Below, piece by piece: positions 36,124-44,140 of a stretch of 64,000 nt of DNA (within the stretch, counting starts at the first letter, position 1; every line of letters begins with the position of its first letter). The stretch is from contig CAJUOI010000006.1 in NCBI GenBank assembly GCA_910588615.1, positions 4,732 to 68,731 on the forward strand, read 5' to 3'. Made by a program: the position numbers and the translations under genes. The notes below the pieces were generated by a model. That model was not told the DNA's origin, did no database searches, and saw nothing but the letters and a program-made list of their open reading frames with translations. This stretch comes from an uncultured Christensenellaceae bacterium (lineage in GTDB: Bacteria; Bacillota; Clostridia; Christensenellales; Borkfalkiaceae).

Positions 36124-37593
36124 TCAGGTGCGAAACCGACGGCGGAATAACAGAGAACCGCGCACGCCGTCGCGCCTGTTTTCCCCCTCGGACAACGCGA
36201 GCAAAACAGAATACAGGATCGCAGGTCCGAAGTTGAAAAAGTGGCAGTCGAGCAGGCTCGTCAGCACGAGCGCACAAATACAGAGTGAGGCAAAGACCTT
36301 TTCCGTTGTAGGACGAAGAAAAAGCGTGGTGATCGTTTCGGCGCGGTGCACACCGTACGCCGTGATAGCAAACAAGCCGCCCGAAGCCAACAGCTGACAA
36401 TAGGTGTTGTGCGCGCGGGGCGGAATAAACACGTCCGGCGGACAGGGCGCCAGATCGGCAATGCCGCCGTTGTACAGAAGCCCGCCCGGCGTTTCGTAAA
36501 ACCCTACGCCGAATATCGGGAACTGTACAAATTTCTTCAAACACGCCTTCCAGATCATCGGTCTGCCGAACGGATTCGTTCCGATATCGATGATCGAGCG
36601 GAACAGCGACTGTAACTTCTGGCGAAAGACGACGGCGCATACGACGCCGACCACGAGAAACGACGCATACACGACAACGTGCTTCCAACGTTCGATACTC
36701 TTGGTTTTTACGAGAACAATGACGACGCACGCCGCAAACACGATACTGCCGAACAGCATAGCGGTGCGGCTCTGCGAAAGCAGCACGGCAAGATAGAACG
36801 CAACGCCGAGCATGGAGAACGTCCACCCCTCCTTTCGCCTCGCGGCAAAATAAAAGGGGGCAGGCACGCACATGGTCATAACGCTGCCTACGTTGTTGTA
36901 AATGCCCCAACCCGTGTACATGGCGCTACGGTTGACGCCGTTTTCACCGATCACGCCCGGCAACGCGTACATTCCGATCGTCTGCACGGCGACCCCCACC
37001 CCGATCGTAAGAAAAATCGACATGAGATAGTTTTTCGGCACCGTTGCCCAATCGATCGTATAGATAAAATAAAAATAAGCGAATGTCAGCGAACCGATCT
37101 GTGCAAGCCCGAACAGAACCGTTCTACCGCCGTAAAATCCGCTGAACGCTCCGCCTAAGAGGTAGGCGGCAGATAACGCGGCAAACCCGAAGGTCATTTC
37201 GGGCAGATACTTGCGCTTGGGGTTACGCACAAGAAAGGAAACCATGCGCACGATCAACAGCGCGACGGCAACGACGATGATCAGAAGCAGCTGAATACGG
37301 AAGGACGGACTTGAAAAAATCGTATCCGTAAATTTTCCGGGATTATTCTTTGCTGAAATCGTCATGTAACAGCAGGCAATCACGGGAACCAGCGGCAGCG
37401 TGTCCCTTTCGAAAAGCACGATCAAAATACCGAACGCAAGATAGACGTAAAAGACGGGCAGTTCCAGAGAAAACAGCTCGGACGCAATCATGAGCGCGGC
37501 GATCACCGTGGGGTGCCAGGGCGAGCGCAGATACGCGCGCAGCCACTCCACAAACCGTATGCCGTTTAGTTTTTCGAAAGAGTCCGTTAACAT
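36124..37593 (-). CDS. O-antigen ligase / polymerase-like membrane protein (Wzy_C family)
   Basis: 489 residues with about ten to twelve hydrophobic segments. The family's signature region is present: LLSQSRTAMLFGSIVFAAC in the middle, a long extracytoplasmic loop (about residues 335-405) containing GRPMIWKACLKKF, FPIFGVGF and PPRAHNTYCQLLASGGL. The His-Asn-x-x-x-x-x-L and Arg residues of this loop are typical of WaaL/Wzy_C proteins, which join or polymerise lipid-linked glycans at the cell surface. In a Gram-positive organism this would act on wall polysaccharide or capsule. It is an isolated gene bracketed by 105-bp direct repeats, without other glycan genes nearby, which suggests mobility. 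Confidence 0.82.
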   Translation of the reverse strand: MLTDSFEKLNGIRFVEWLRAYLRSPWHPTVIAALMIASELFSLELPVFYVYLAFGILIVLFERDTLPLVPVIACCYMTISAKNNPGKFTDTIFSSPSFRIQLLLIIVVAVALLIVRMVSFLVRNPKRKYLPEMTFGFAALSAAYLLGGAFSGFYGGRTVLFGLAQIGSLTFAYFYFIYTIDWATVPKNYLMSIFLTIGVGVAVQTIGMYALPGVIGENGVNRSAMYTGWGIYNNVGSVMTMCVPAPFYFAARRKEGWTFSMLGVAFYLAVLLSQSRTAMLFGSIVFAACVVIVLVKTKSIERWKHVVVYASFLVVGVVCAVVFRQKLQSLFRSIIDIGTNPFGRPMIWKACLKKFVQFPIFGVGFYETPGGLLYNGGIADLAPCPPDVFIPPRAHNTYCQLLASGGLFAITAYGVHRAETITTLFLRPTTEKVFASLCICALVLTSLLDCHFFNFGPAILYSVLLALSEGENRRDGVRGSLLFRRRFRT

Positions 37594-37673
37594 ACGAAAA
37601 TATTATAACAATGAAAAAAACAAAATGCAACCCTTTTCGTGCAAAATTTACGATCCGCGGAAAAATTTCAATG

Positions 37674-37779
37674 GTTCGTCCACGAAAAAAAGTACAGAAA
37701 AGGCACAGCTTAACGCTATGCCTAAATCTTTTTATTTGCGTCTTATTAAATTCCCTATGAGAATTACGGTAAAAGGGGA
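37674..37779. repeat. Direct repeat, copy 2
   Basis: Second copy of the 36003 repeat, 1671 bp away in the same orientation and upstream of the ligase-like gene. Both copies contain a short frame starting MPKSFYLR that does not look like a real gene. The palindrome here is degraded to AATTCCC-TAT-GAGAATT. Confidence 0.9.
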
Positions 37780-37794
37780 CGGATGTTTTTATTT

Positions 37795-38469
37795 TTAATT
37801 ATTCGGCATAGCGTAGAGATCGAACTCGCCTTCGAAATCAAAGGCTTCCCCCTCATCAAAGGCGGCAAGCTTGCTGACCGAAACCTCATATGCCGTCATT
37901 GTAACCGCTTCCGTTTCCGAAAGTCGTTTCTGATATTCGCGGCTCTGGATCCTGCCCGACAGCGCCACCCTGTCGCCCACCTTCAAATTTTGTACGAAGC
38001 GCGCGTTTCTGCCCCACGCAATACAGGGAATGTAATCAGACTTGTTGTAAGCACGGTTGACCGCAAGCAGAATATCCGCAATTTCTCGGTTGAAAGGCGT
38101 CGTGCGGTAGACGGGCGGTTTGCAGATATACCCCGAAAGCACGATACTGTTTGGATTTTTGCCCTGCGCTTCCGCAAGCACCTCGCGCACGAACACCGTC
38201 AGCATCAATCGGGATTTGCCGTTTTCCAGCTTGTTGTAGCTTCTGAACTGACCGAGCGCGCACAACTGACTGCCGATTTTTAAATCGTTGCCTTTAATCA
38301 GCCGTTCGGAAATCGTTACGGGAAGAATATCCGCTTGCCCCGAAAGCCGCATCACTCTCACGTAAAACTCGTAAAACCCTTCGCCGTACACTTCGTGCGA
38401 AAACGTCGCTTCCGACACGATTTCACCCATAAAGTAAACTCTGTTATTTTTCTCCGTAACGTAATCCAT
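37795..38469 (-). CDS. Single-stranded DNA-binding protein-like, two OB folds
   Basis: 224 residues from an ATG at 38469 with TTGGAGGTATTT upstream; the longer frame to 38523 is not used. Two OB-fold-like units are visible: residues about 5-105 (NRVYFMGEIVSEATFSHEVYGEGFYEFYVRVMRLSGQ ... KSRLMLTVFVREV) and 110-205 (NSIVLSGYICKPPVYRTTPFNREIADILLAVNRAYNKSDYIPCIAWG, then KVGDRVALSGRIQSREYQK). The second resembles SSB proteins (the I-x-L-A-V-N-R and W-G pattern). It ends with an acidic tail. Clostridial double-OB SSB-like proteins of this kind have no assigned function. It lies downstream of pdaB, 72 bp away. Confidence 0.78.
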   Translation of the reverse strand: MDYVTEKNNRVYFMGEIVSEATFSHEVYGEGFYEFYVRVMRLSGQADILPVTISERLIKGNDLKIGSQLCALGQFRSYNKLENGKSRLMLTVFVREVLAEAQGKNPNSIVLSGYICKPPVYRTTPFNREIADILLAVNRAYNKSDYIPCIAWGRNARFVQNLKVGDRVALSGRIQSREYQKRLSETEAVTMTAYEVSVSKLAAFDEGEAFDFEGEFDLYAMPNN

Positions 38470-38541
38470 AAATACCTCCAAGGTTTTTCTACCGTTTTTA
38501 TTTCGCGGATTTTTTCCGTCCACCGTTTGCTGCCGGAAATT

Positions 38542-39312
38542 TCAAGCCGTGCCGTTGGGGTTTTGTCGCCCCGTACTGTCGATCGTGTAGTTTTCGCGGT
38601 AGATAAGCTCGCCGATCGGCACGAATTCATACCCCTTGGCGCGCAGCGTGCTGATGATAATGGGCAGCGCTTCCGCCGTATGCAAGCCGTTGTTGTGGCA
38701 GAGAATAATCGAACCGCTGCGAACACGGGACACCACGCGGGACGCCAGATCGGCAGCCGAAAGATCCTTCCAGTCAAGGGAATCGACGTCCCATTGAATG
38801 GGAAACAATCCTTCCGCAAGCGAGGTTTCCACCAACAAATCGTCGTAGTCTCCATAGGGCGGGCGAAACAATTCGGGCTTCTTTCCGATCACGGTCTCGA
38901 TTGCCTCGGACGAGCTTTTCAGTTCCGAACGGATTTCCATTTCGTTGAGTTTGGACATATACGAGTGCGTTGCGCTGTGCGTACCCACCTCGTGCCCCGC
39001 CTCGTTGATCTTTTTTAAGTATTCGGGATATTTTTCCGCCCAGAACTGCACCGTAAAGAAGGTGGCCCGCACCTTGCCGTCGGCAAGATTTTTTAAAATT
39101 GCGTCCGTGTGCTCCACGCCCCAAGCGCAATCGAAAGAAATGGCAATTTTGTTGTCTTCGCGTCCCACCGAATAGATGGGCAGCTTGCGCGCACCGCTCC
39201 AATACACCTCATCCGCGCCCGCCGCGTACGCCGTAAGCGCCCCCGCAGCCAGAAAAAGAACAAGTGCAACCGCAAGCACCGCACGCTTTAACCGAAACGT
39301 GATAAACCGCAT
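38542..39312 (-). CDS. pdaB: Polysaccharide deacetylase, sporulation PdaB type
   Basis: 256 residues. A signal-anchor (RAVLAVALVLFLAAGALTAYA) directs it outside. The NodB domain shows IAISFDCAWG (motif 1, where PdaB proteins also have a W-G in place of D-D-G), HEVGTHSATH (the metal-binding H-x-x-x-H), ELFRPPYGDYDD and IQWDVDSLDW. A final SGSIILCHNN/H motif is present. PdaB is needed for spore cortex stability in Bacillus. The spacing and motifs favour PdaB over PdaA, but the two are close. Confidence 0.87.
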   Translation of the reverse strand: MRFITFRLKRAVLAVALVLFLAAGALTAYAAGADEVYWSGARKLPIYSVGREDNKIAISFDCAWGVEHTDAILKNLADGKVRATFFTVQFWAEKYPEYLKKINEAGHEVGTHSATHSYMSKLNEMEIRSELKSSSEAIETVIGKKPELFRPPYGDYDDLLVETSLAEGLFPIQWDVDSLDWKDLSAADLASRVVSRVRSGSIILCHNNGLHTAEALPIIISTLRAKGYEFVPIGELIYRENYTIDSTGRQNPNGTA

Positions 39313-39453
39313 CGCAACACCTATAATATAGCGTTTTTCCGACAGAAAAATACAGGATATTTTGTCGAATCGACAAAGAATTCATCGAAAACGAAATCCG
39401 TTTTTTCCGTCGGATAGTTTAATGTATGGAACAAGCTTTCCGATTATTCCAAA

Positions 39454-39480
39454 ATAAAAAAACCGCCCTTTCGGACGGCT
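39454..39480 (-). terminator. Terminator after comF
   Basis: AGCCGTCC-GAAA-GGGCGGTT stem followed by TTTTTTT on the minus strand, immediately after the comF stop. Confidence 0.75.
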
Positions 39481-40248
39481 TTAAAATTTAACTTTTTTCT
39501 TTCGTTTTTTCTTCTCGGGCAATTCCCCGAACGGGTTTTTGTACTGCACGCTCGTCATCGTAATCACGAATATTTCTTTCGCCTTCGCGCGTTTCAGGCG
39601 CGATGCCAGCGCGGAGGTCGTGGCGCCCGTCGTCAGCGTGTCGTCTACGATCAGCACCCGCTTGCCGACAACGGCTTTTTTGTCCGTTACGCGGAAGCAT
39701 CCCTCTAAATTCGTTTCCCGTTCGGCGCGCATCAACGTCTTTTGCGCTTTCGTATCCCTTACCTTTTCCAAACCCGTAAACAGCGTAAGCCCCGTGCGCC
39801 GCGCAATCTCTTCGGCAACGAGAAAGGACTGATTGTAACCGCGCTTCTTACGGGCGCGCTTCGTCATGGGCACGTAAGTTACGAGCTCCGCTTCCCCAAA
39901 TTCCCGTTCGGCGATCGGGGTCAGATAATCGGCAAAGGTACGGTAAAGATATTGCGCGCCGTTTTTGAACCTGTAAACGAGCCGCGCGGCTTCCCCTTCG
40001 TGGACGAACGCCGAACGCGCCCTGTCGCTTACGAGCGGCTTCTGTTTGCATTCGAGACACACGCCCGCCTCCGCCACCCTTCTGCCGCACAGCGGACAAA
40101 TCGCACCGTCGTTATGCGGCAACGTTTTGTTGCATTGCCCGCATACGCGCTCGCCGCCGAACACCTCCCGCCCGCAGACGTCGCAGGTAAAGTTGTGCGA
40201 ATCGTCGTAACGGCGCAAAGCGTCTTTCAATTTCAAAAAAACGTTCAC
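39481..40248 (-). CDS. comF: ComF family phosphoribosyltransferase-like protein
   Basis: 255 residues from a GTG at 40248, preceded by AAGAGGATAAA; a longer frame to 40305 overlaps the upstream HTH gene. The N-terminal zinc region has the Cys pattern CDVC, CGQC, CPLCGRR and CLEC. The PRTase part shows VTYVPMTKRARKKRGYNQS and the PRPP loop VLIVDDTLTTGATTSALA. ComF is required for DNA uptake in competent Bacillus, probably as an energy-coupling or strand-processing factor; orthologues occur widely in non-competent bacteria. An unusual basic tail (PEKKKRKKKVKF) ends the protein. Confidence 0.9.
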   Translation of the reverse strand: MNVFLKLKDALRRYDDSHNFTCDVCGREVFGGERVCGQCNKTLPHNDGAICPLCGRRVAEAGVCLECKQKPLVSDRARSAFVHEGEAARLVYRFKNGAQYLYRTFADYLTPIAEREFGEAELVTYVPMTKRARKKRGYNQSFLVAEEIARRTGLTLFTGLEKVRDTKAQKTLMRAERETNLEGCFRVTDKKAVVGKRVLIVDDTLTTGATTSALASRLKRAKAKEIFVITMTSVQYKNPFGELPEKKKRKKKVKF

Positions 40249-40253
40249 GCGCT

Positions 40254-40466
40254 TTATCCTCTTAACCCCAAGATATACGCAGGGTCGGCGTCTATTACTT
40301 TGCAATGATTGGCAAACGTATCAAGCGCGGGCATCTTTATGCCTTTCGTACAACAAGTTATTAGCTGACGTTTTATCCCTAATTGCCGCGCGACTTCGCT
40401 CTGCGTCATTCCGCTTTGCCGAATTGATTCCGCCGATCGCTCTTGAATTTGTTCAAGCGTTATCAT
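40254..40466 (-). CDS. XRE family HTH regulator
   Basis: 70 residues from an ATG at 40466 (MITLEQIQERSAESI), with GAAGGAAATTTT upstream. A single HTH_3 domain: GMTQSEVARQLGIKRQLITCCTKG is helix 2-turn-helix 3, then PALDTFANHCKVIDADPAYILGL. It closely resembles the regulator at 51789 in the second half (PALDTFA and xYxLGL). Its stop codon lies 5 bp before the comF GTG, so comF is in the same transcript. GCACC-N5-GGTGC operators in its promoter suggest autorepression, extending to comF. Confidence 0.88.
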   Translation of the reverse strand: MITLEQIQERSAESIRQSGMTQSEVARQLGIKRQLITCCTKGIKMPALDTFANHCKVIDADPAYILGLRG

Positions 40467-40492
40467 TAAAATTTCCTTCAAATTTTTATAAA

Positions 40493-40550
40493 ATTATAGC
40501 ACCGGACAGGTGCAGAACGCCCGTATCGCACCTATCGGGTGCAATACGGG
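40493..40550 (-). promoter_or_regulatory. Promoter with two palindromic operators (XRE-comF)
   Basis: Minus-strand TATAAT at 40493-40498; the -35 is poor. Operator 1, GCACC-GGACA-GGTGC (40499-40513), sits between -10 and -35. Operator 2, GCACC-TATCG-GGTGC (40528-40542), is nested in a longer inverted repeat with CCCGTAT/ATACGGG arms (40520-40550). Spacing between operator centres is 29 bp, about three helical turns, so two dimers could bind the same face. Confidence 0.7.
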
Positions 40551-40624
40551 CAATTACCGAGCAATCCTTGTCTGCCCCTGTTATTCGGAAAGGTGAAAAG
40601 ACGAAGAATCACGCCCTTTCGTTC

Positions 40625-40650
40625 AAAAAACGGCGGACTTTCGTCCGCCG
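40625..40650 (-). terminator. Terminator after the acidic zinc-ribbon gene
   Basis: CGGCGGAC-GAAA-GTCCGCCG stem followed by TTTTTTG on the minus strand, 14 bp beyond the stop. Confidence 0.85.
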
Positions 40651-40664
40651 CCTTACCGTTCCGA

Positions 40665-41147
40665 TTAAAAGTCGTCGTCATCACTATCGTCATCGTCGTC
40701 ATCGTCGCCCGCAAGCGAATAGATTTCGTCGCCCGTAACGTATTCGAGATCTTCTTCCTCTTCCTCGTTGTATATTTCCTCTTCTTCCTCTTCCTCGGCG
40801 AACTCGCCTTCGAGAGATTCGTCGATTTCTCCGATTTCCGAATCGAGATCCGCATCCGAATCGTCGTCGAGATAATTGCGCCATTCGTCGTCCTCTTCGG
40901 GGTCGGGCTCCTCCTCTTCTATTTCCGCCTTTCTGCGGCACTCCTCGCACATCTTATCGCCGGGGCGCATCATGTTCTCGCCGCATACGGGACAGAGCTC
41001 GGTGGGCATATCCGCCTCTTCCTCTTCGATTTCGTCCGAATCCGTTTTAATGCCCTGCATTTCTTTAATACACACGTCGCAGTAATCCTGTTGCTCCGCG
41101 TCGATATAATTGAGTTCGCACCGCGGACACTTTATATAACGCACCAT
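40665..41147 (-). CDS. Zinc-ribbon protein with a very acidic C-terminal half
   Basis: 160 residues from an ATG at 41147, with GGGAGGAATTAC upstream. Two zinc-binding units are visible: CPRCELNYIDAEQQDYCDVC (residues 7-26) and CPVCGENMM...CEEC (about 52-71). The second half is almost pure Asp/Glu, ending D7-S-D4-F. Such tails mimic nucleic acid or bind basic proteins; no specific function is known. The first unit resembles small clostridial zinc-ribbon proteins annotated only as hypothetical. It has its own promoter (TTTACA-N17-TATAAT) and terminator, so it is monocistronic and probably well expressed. Confidence 0.75.
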   Translation of the reverse strand: MVRYIKCPRCELNYIDAEQQDYCDVCIKEMQGIKTDSDEIEEEEADMPTELCPVCGENMMRPGDKMCEECRRKAEIEEEEPDPEEDDEWRNYLDDDSDADLDSEIGEIDESLEGEFAEEEEEEEIYNEEEEEDLEYVTGDEIYSLAGDDDDDDDSDDDDF

Positions 41148-41201
41148 TCGTAATTCCTCCCTGAAGCCGTCGGAAGTCCTTCCCAACGGTAAAGCTAATA
41201 A

Positions 41202-41230
41202 ATTATATTAGTTATTATTTTTTTTGTAAA
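41202..41230 (-). promoter_or_regulatory. Promoter of the zinc-ribbon gene
   Basis: TTTACA (41225-41230), 17 bp of A-rich spacer, TATAAT (41202-41207) on the minus strand. Confidence 0.75.
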
Positions 41231-41301
41231 CTGTTTTTAGTACGTTTTTTGAAAAATTCGGATAAATTTTCGGAAATTTTTATGCCGCTCGCCGCAAAGC
41301 G

Positions 41302-41337
41302 TTAAAATCCCCCGACGGAATCTTTCCGTCGGGGGAT
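41302..41337 (-). terminator. Terminator after the second surface-protein gene
   Basis: ATCCCCCGACGGAA pairs with TTCCGTCGGGGGAT, followed by TTTTAA on the minus strand. Confidence 0.85.
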
Positions 41338-41348
41338 CGATTATTCGG

Positions 41349-43682
41349 TTATTCCTGCGATTCGTCCTGCGTTTCGGCGCCCTCTTGCGCGCCCTCGGAC
41401 GCCTCCGCTTCTTCGGCGGACTCTTCGGCAGCCGCTTCCGCGCCTTCCGCAGATTCTTCCGTTTCCGCAACCGTTTCCTGTTTGCCGGCAGTCTCTGCCT
41501 GCGCGTATACGTCCAAGTCTTTGTCGTCCGTAACGTCCACGCGGAAGCCGTCGTCGCGCTCCGTCTTGCCGCCGGACTTCTTCTTGCGGCGCAGAACCAA
41601 GTACACGCCCACGCCTACGGCAATTACTACAATGCCGATGGATACGCCGACCAGCGCCCATTCCCAAGCCTCCAAGTCCTCGTCTTCCACCGTCGGCGCG
41701 ACGTAGTGCTCAAGGTAGGTATCGCTCCAATAGTCAGCCATCGCCTCCCCGTCCGCCTCGTTCACCTTGCCGATCAAGGAGATGAAGCTGCTGCGCGTAC
41801 GCCCGCTTGCGAACATGTCCGCCGTTTCGCCCGTCTTGTTGACGAACGCATCGAACGCCGCCTGCTCATCCTCCGTATAGAGATGGTTTTGCGTCTTGCC
41901 GGCATCGATTGCCTTTTTGATATTATCGTCGAACGCCTTGCGTTCGCCCGTCTTGAAATAGTAGGTCAGCGCATTGGCGAGCGAGGTCTTGCCTTCGTCT
42001 CTGATTTTCGCAATATAGCCGACCTTTTTATCGGTGCTGATAATCGCGTTATACGCGTCGTTCACGTCTTCGATTTGCGAATTCGTCATAAACTTGCCGT
42101 CTTTATCCGCAAGCGAAACGTACGCAACGTAGCCGTAAGAGCTGGACCCGACGGGCTCCGCATCGGAAATGAAGAGCATATCGCCGACGACCTCAAAAGG
42201 ATACCAGCTGCCCGTGTGCTGTAAATCAAGCACTTTGACCGCCTTGTAGTTTTCGTCCTTGCCCTCGAAGCCGAGAATGCCGTAGTCCTCCGCATCACCG
42301 TTGAGCACGGCGCGCTCCACCGAGTAGCCGCTGCCGCTCGAACGCGTGAACCAGACGTAGTCGTATTTCGCGTCCGTCGTCGTATCGACCGAAACGAGAG
42401 TCGCCCCGCTGGCGTCGTAGCAGATTTCCTGCTCTTCGACGGCGCCCGTATCGGAATCGACGTATGCGCGAATAATATTTTCGTCCTTTACGTAAACGTA
42501 GCTGTGCTCCCCCGCATCGTTTTTATAGAATAAGGTTGCCGCCGTTGTATTCGCGGTGTTCGAAGGGGTTGCGATAAGGTCGAAATTCCCCTTGTTTCCC
42601 GCAATCGAGTTCCACTCGGCGTTGATCTTGTCCGCCTCAAGAAAGTAAAGCGATGCGCCCGTGCTTGCCGTACTGCCCGGTTTTGTCAGATCGTCGCGCG
42701 TGAAATAAATTCCTCCGTTCGTATAGCTTAGAAGGGTATACGTGTAGCCGACGGGGGGGAGCTCGCCCCGTTGCTCCTCCGTCAATTTCTCCAAATCTTG
42801 CGTAAACTGCGTTACGTTTGCGGCGCCGGGAGTTCCGATCCCGTCAAGCACGATTTCGCCGAGATTGGTATAGGGGGCTTCGCCGTCGTGATCCTTTAAA
42901 TACTCTTCGTCCCACGTGTATTCGTAGGGCGCGACCGTCGCGTCGGCGCGCACGCGGTAAATCTGATTGTAAGGCATGGTTACGGCGCTCTCGCCGTCGA
43001 GCTCGTCCTTCACGCTCATCGTATAATAGATATACCCGTCGGTTTTATCCGCGTTGTTCAGAACGTACGCCGAAATGCTCTTTGCGAGCGCAGTTTCCGT
43101 CTTTTTCTCCGTATTGTAGGAATACAGCGCGTTGTCGTCGTGATAGACGAGGTAAACGGTGTCGTCCACTTCCACGTAACGGAACACCGTCGCGTTGTCG
43201 TCAACGCGGAAATAGCTCTGGATATCGCTGCCGTCGAGCTTCGCGCTCTTGAAGTCGAGGTAATCGTTTTCGATTTCGCCCGACATATTTTTTACGTTGT
43301 TCGGCGTTGCGAAATATACACGGTCGTTGTAGATAAACAGCCCCGCCGTATAGTCCGCGGACACCATGAGGGAGGGGATCACGATTTCGGCTTTCGCCCC
43401 TTCGGGATCGGCTTTCAGGGCGCTCTTTTCCACGCGCATCAGCGCGCCTTTCACGGGCGTGCCGTAGGCATTGTCCGCCGTATAGGCTTCCATACCGTTG
43501 ACGAAGTAAACGTATTTGCCGTATTCCACGACGAATCCGCCGTTGGACACCGCCGCCGAATCGGACGTATAGTCGCCGGTAAGCGGTTTGAAGTTCTTAT
43601 CGCAGCCGGCAAACGCAAGCGCGCCGCACGCCATAACGGCTGCCGTCGAAAGAATGAGAATTTTTCGGAACGATTTATGCAT
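41349..43682 (-). CDS. Surface protein: lipobox, beta-propeller-like body, C-terminal membrane anchor
   Basis: 777 residues from an ATG at 43682 with AAAAGGAAG upstream (the longer frame uses TTG). The lipoprotein signal MHKSFRKILILSTAAVMAC...LAFAGC puts the lipidated Cys at residue 27. The body has repeated short blades such as YGKYVYFVNG, NDRVYFATPN, VDDTVYLVYHDDNALYSYN, GGIYFTRDD and YDYVWFTRSSG, similar to DUF5050-type propellers. A transmembrane helix (WALVGVSIGIVVIAVGVGVYLVL, about 683-705) and a cytoplasmic tail of about 70 residues rich in Glu and Ala end the protein. The layout repeats that of the 23917 gene: lipobox plus C-terminal helix. Function unknown. Confidence 0.72.
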   Translation of the reverse strand: MHKSFRKILILSTAAVMACGALAFAGCDKNFKPLTGDYTSDSAAVSNGGFVVEYGKYVYFVNGMEAYTADNAYGTPVKGALMRVEKSALKADPEGAKAEIVIPSLMVSADYTAGLFIYNDRVYFATPNNVKNMSGEIENDYLDFKSAKLDGSDIQSYFRVDDNATVFRYVEVDDTVYLVYHDDNALYSYNTEKKTETALAKSISAYVLNNADKTDGYIYYTMSVKDELDGESAVTMPYNQIYRVRADATVAPYEYTWDEEYLKDHDGEAPYTNLGEIVLDGIGTPGAANVTQFTQDLEKLTEEQRGELPPVGYTYTLLSYTNGGIYFTRDDLTKPGSTASTGASLYFLEADKINAEWNSIAGNKGNFDLIATPSNTANTTAATLFYKNDAGEHSYVYVKDENIIRAYVDSDTGAVEEQEICYDASGATLVSVDTTTDAKYDYVWFTRSSGSGYSVERAVLNGDAEDYGILGFEGKDENYKAVKVLDLQHTGSWYPFEVVGDMLFISDAEPVGSSSYGYVAYVSLADKDGKFMTNSQIEDVNDAYNAIISTDKKVGYIAKIRDEGKTSLANALTYYFKTGERKAFDDNIKKAIDAGKTQNHLYTEDEQAAFDAFVNKTGETADMFASGRTRSSFISLIGKVNEADGEAMADYWSDTYLEHYVAPTVEDEDLEAWEWALVGVSIGIVVIAVGVGVYLVLRRKKKSGGKTERDDGFRVDVTDDKDLDVYAQAETAGKQETVAETEESAEGAEAAAEESAEEAEASEGAQEGAETQDESQE

Positions 43683-43749
43683 GAAACGCTTCCTTTTCAA
43701 TCGGAAATCCCCCGATTGACATAAATATGGTTCTAACGATACGATTCTT

Positions 43750-43778
43750 ATTATATACTAAATCAAGGCTTTTTGCAA
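43750..43778 (-). promoter_or_regulatory. Promoter of the second surface-protein gene
   Basis: TTGCAA (43773-43778), 17 bp, TATAAT (43750-43755) on the minus strand, about 68 bp before the ATG. Confidence 0.75.
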
Positions 43779-43838
43779 TCAAAAACCCGCGAAAGTCGGT
43801 ACTTTTCTTTGTAATTTTTTTCGAATCGGGAGAAAAGA

Positions 43839-44078
43839 ATGGAAAAATTCGGCATCTTTGAACTTCTCGACACGCTGTCCGCCCTTTCTGCGCCGCAAAG
43901 CGGCGAGCAAACGGACGTCGGCGCCCCCGCAAATACGGGCGAAAATTCCGCACCGCAGACGGAAGCGGACGCCTCCCCCTCCCTTTCGGGCGAACGCCCC
44001 GACCCAAAATTGAGCGCATTCGAATCGCTGATCGCCAGACACGAGGGCATTTCCAAGAGAATCGACAAGAATAAATAA
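43839..44078 (+). CDS. Small hydrophilic protein of unknown function
   Basis: 79 residues with a clear GGGAGAAAAGA ribosome site. Starts MEKFGIFELLDTLSALSA, an amphipathic helix, then a Pro/Ala/Glu-rich disordered middle, and ends PKLSAFESLIARHEGISKRIDKNK, another helix. I recognise no family; the Phe-Glu-Ser-Leu/Phe-Glu-Leu-Leu helices with a disordered linker resemble small spore-former proteins seen as hypothetical. It is alone on the plus strand between minus-strand genes and has a strong terminator, which supports it being real. Confidence 0.6.
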   Translation: MEKFGIFELLDTLSALSAPQSGEQTDVGAPANTGENSAPQTEADASPSLSGERPDPKLSAFESLIARHEGISKRIDKNK

Positions 44079-44097
44079 CCCGCAACGACCTCTGAAA

Positions 44098-44140
44098 CGT
44101 TGCCCGCGCCGACAGCAGTCGGCGCGGGCGTTTTTTATAC
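44098..44140. terminator. Strong bidirectional terminator
   Basis: GCCCGCGCCGAC-AGCA-GTCGGCGCGGGC followed by GTTTTTT, between converging genes. Confidence 0.85.

Noticed and set aside
36047..37798. MPKSFYLR peptide frames inside both direct repeats as a mobile micropeptide
   Set aside because: The two frames diverge after about 20 residues, run into unrelated sequence and lack a spaced ribosome site.
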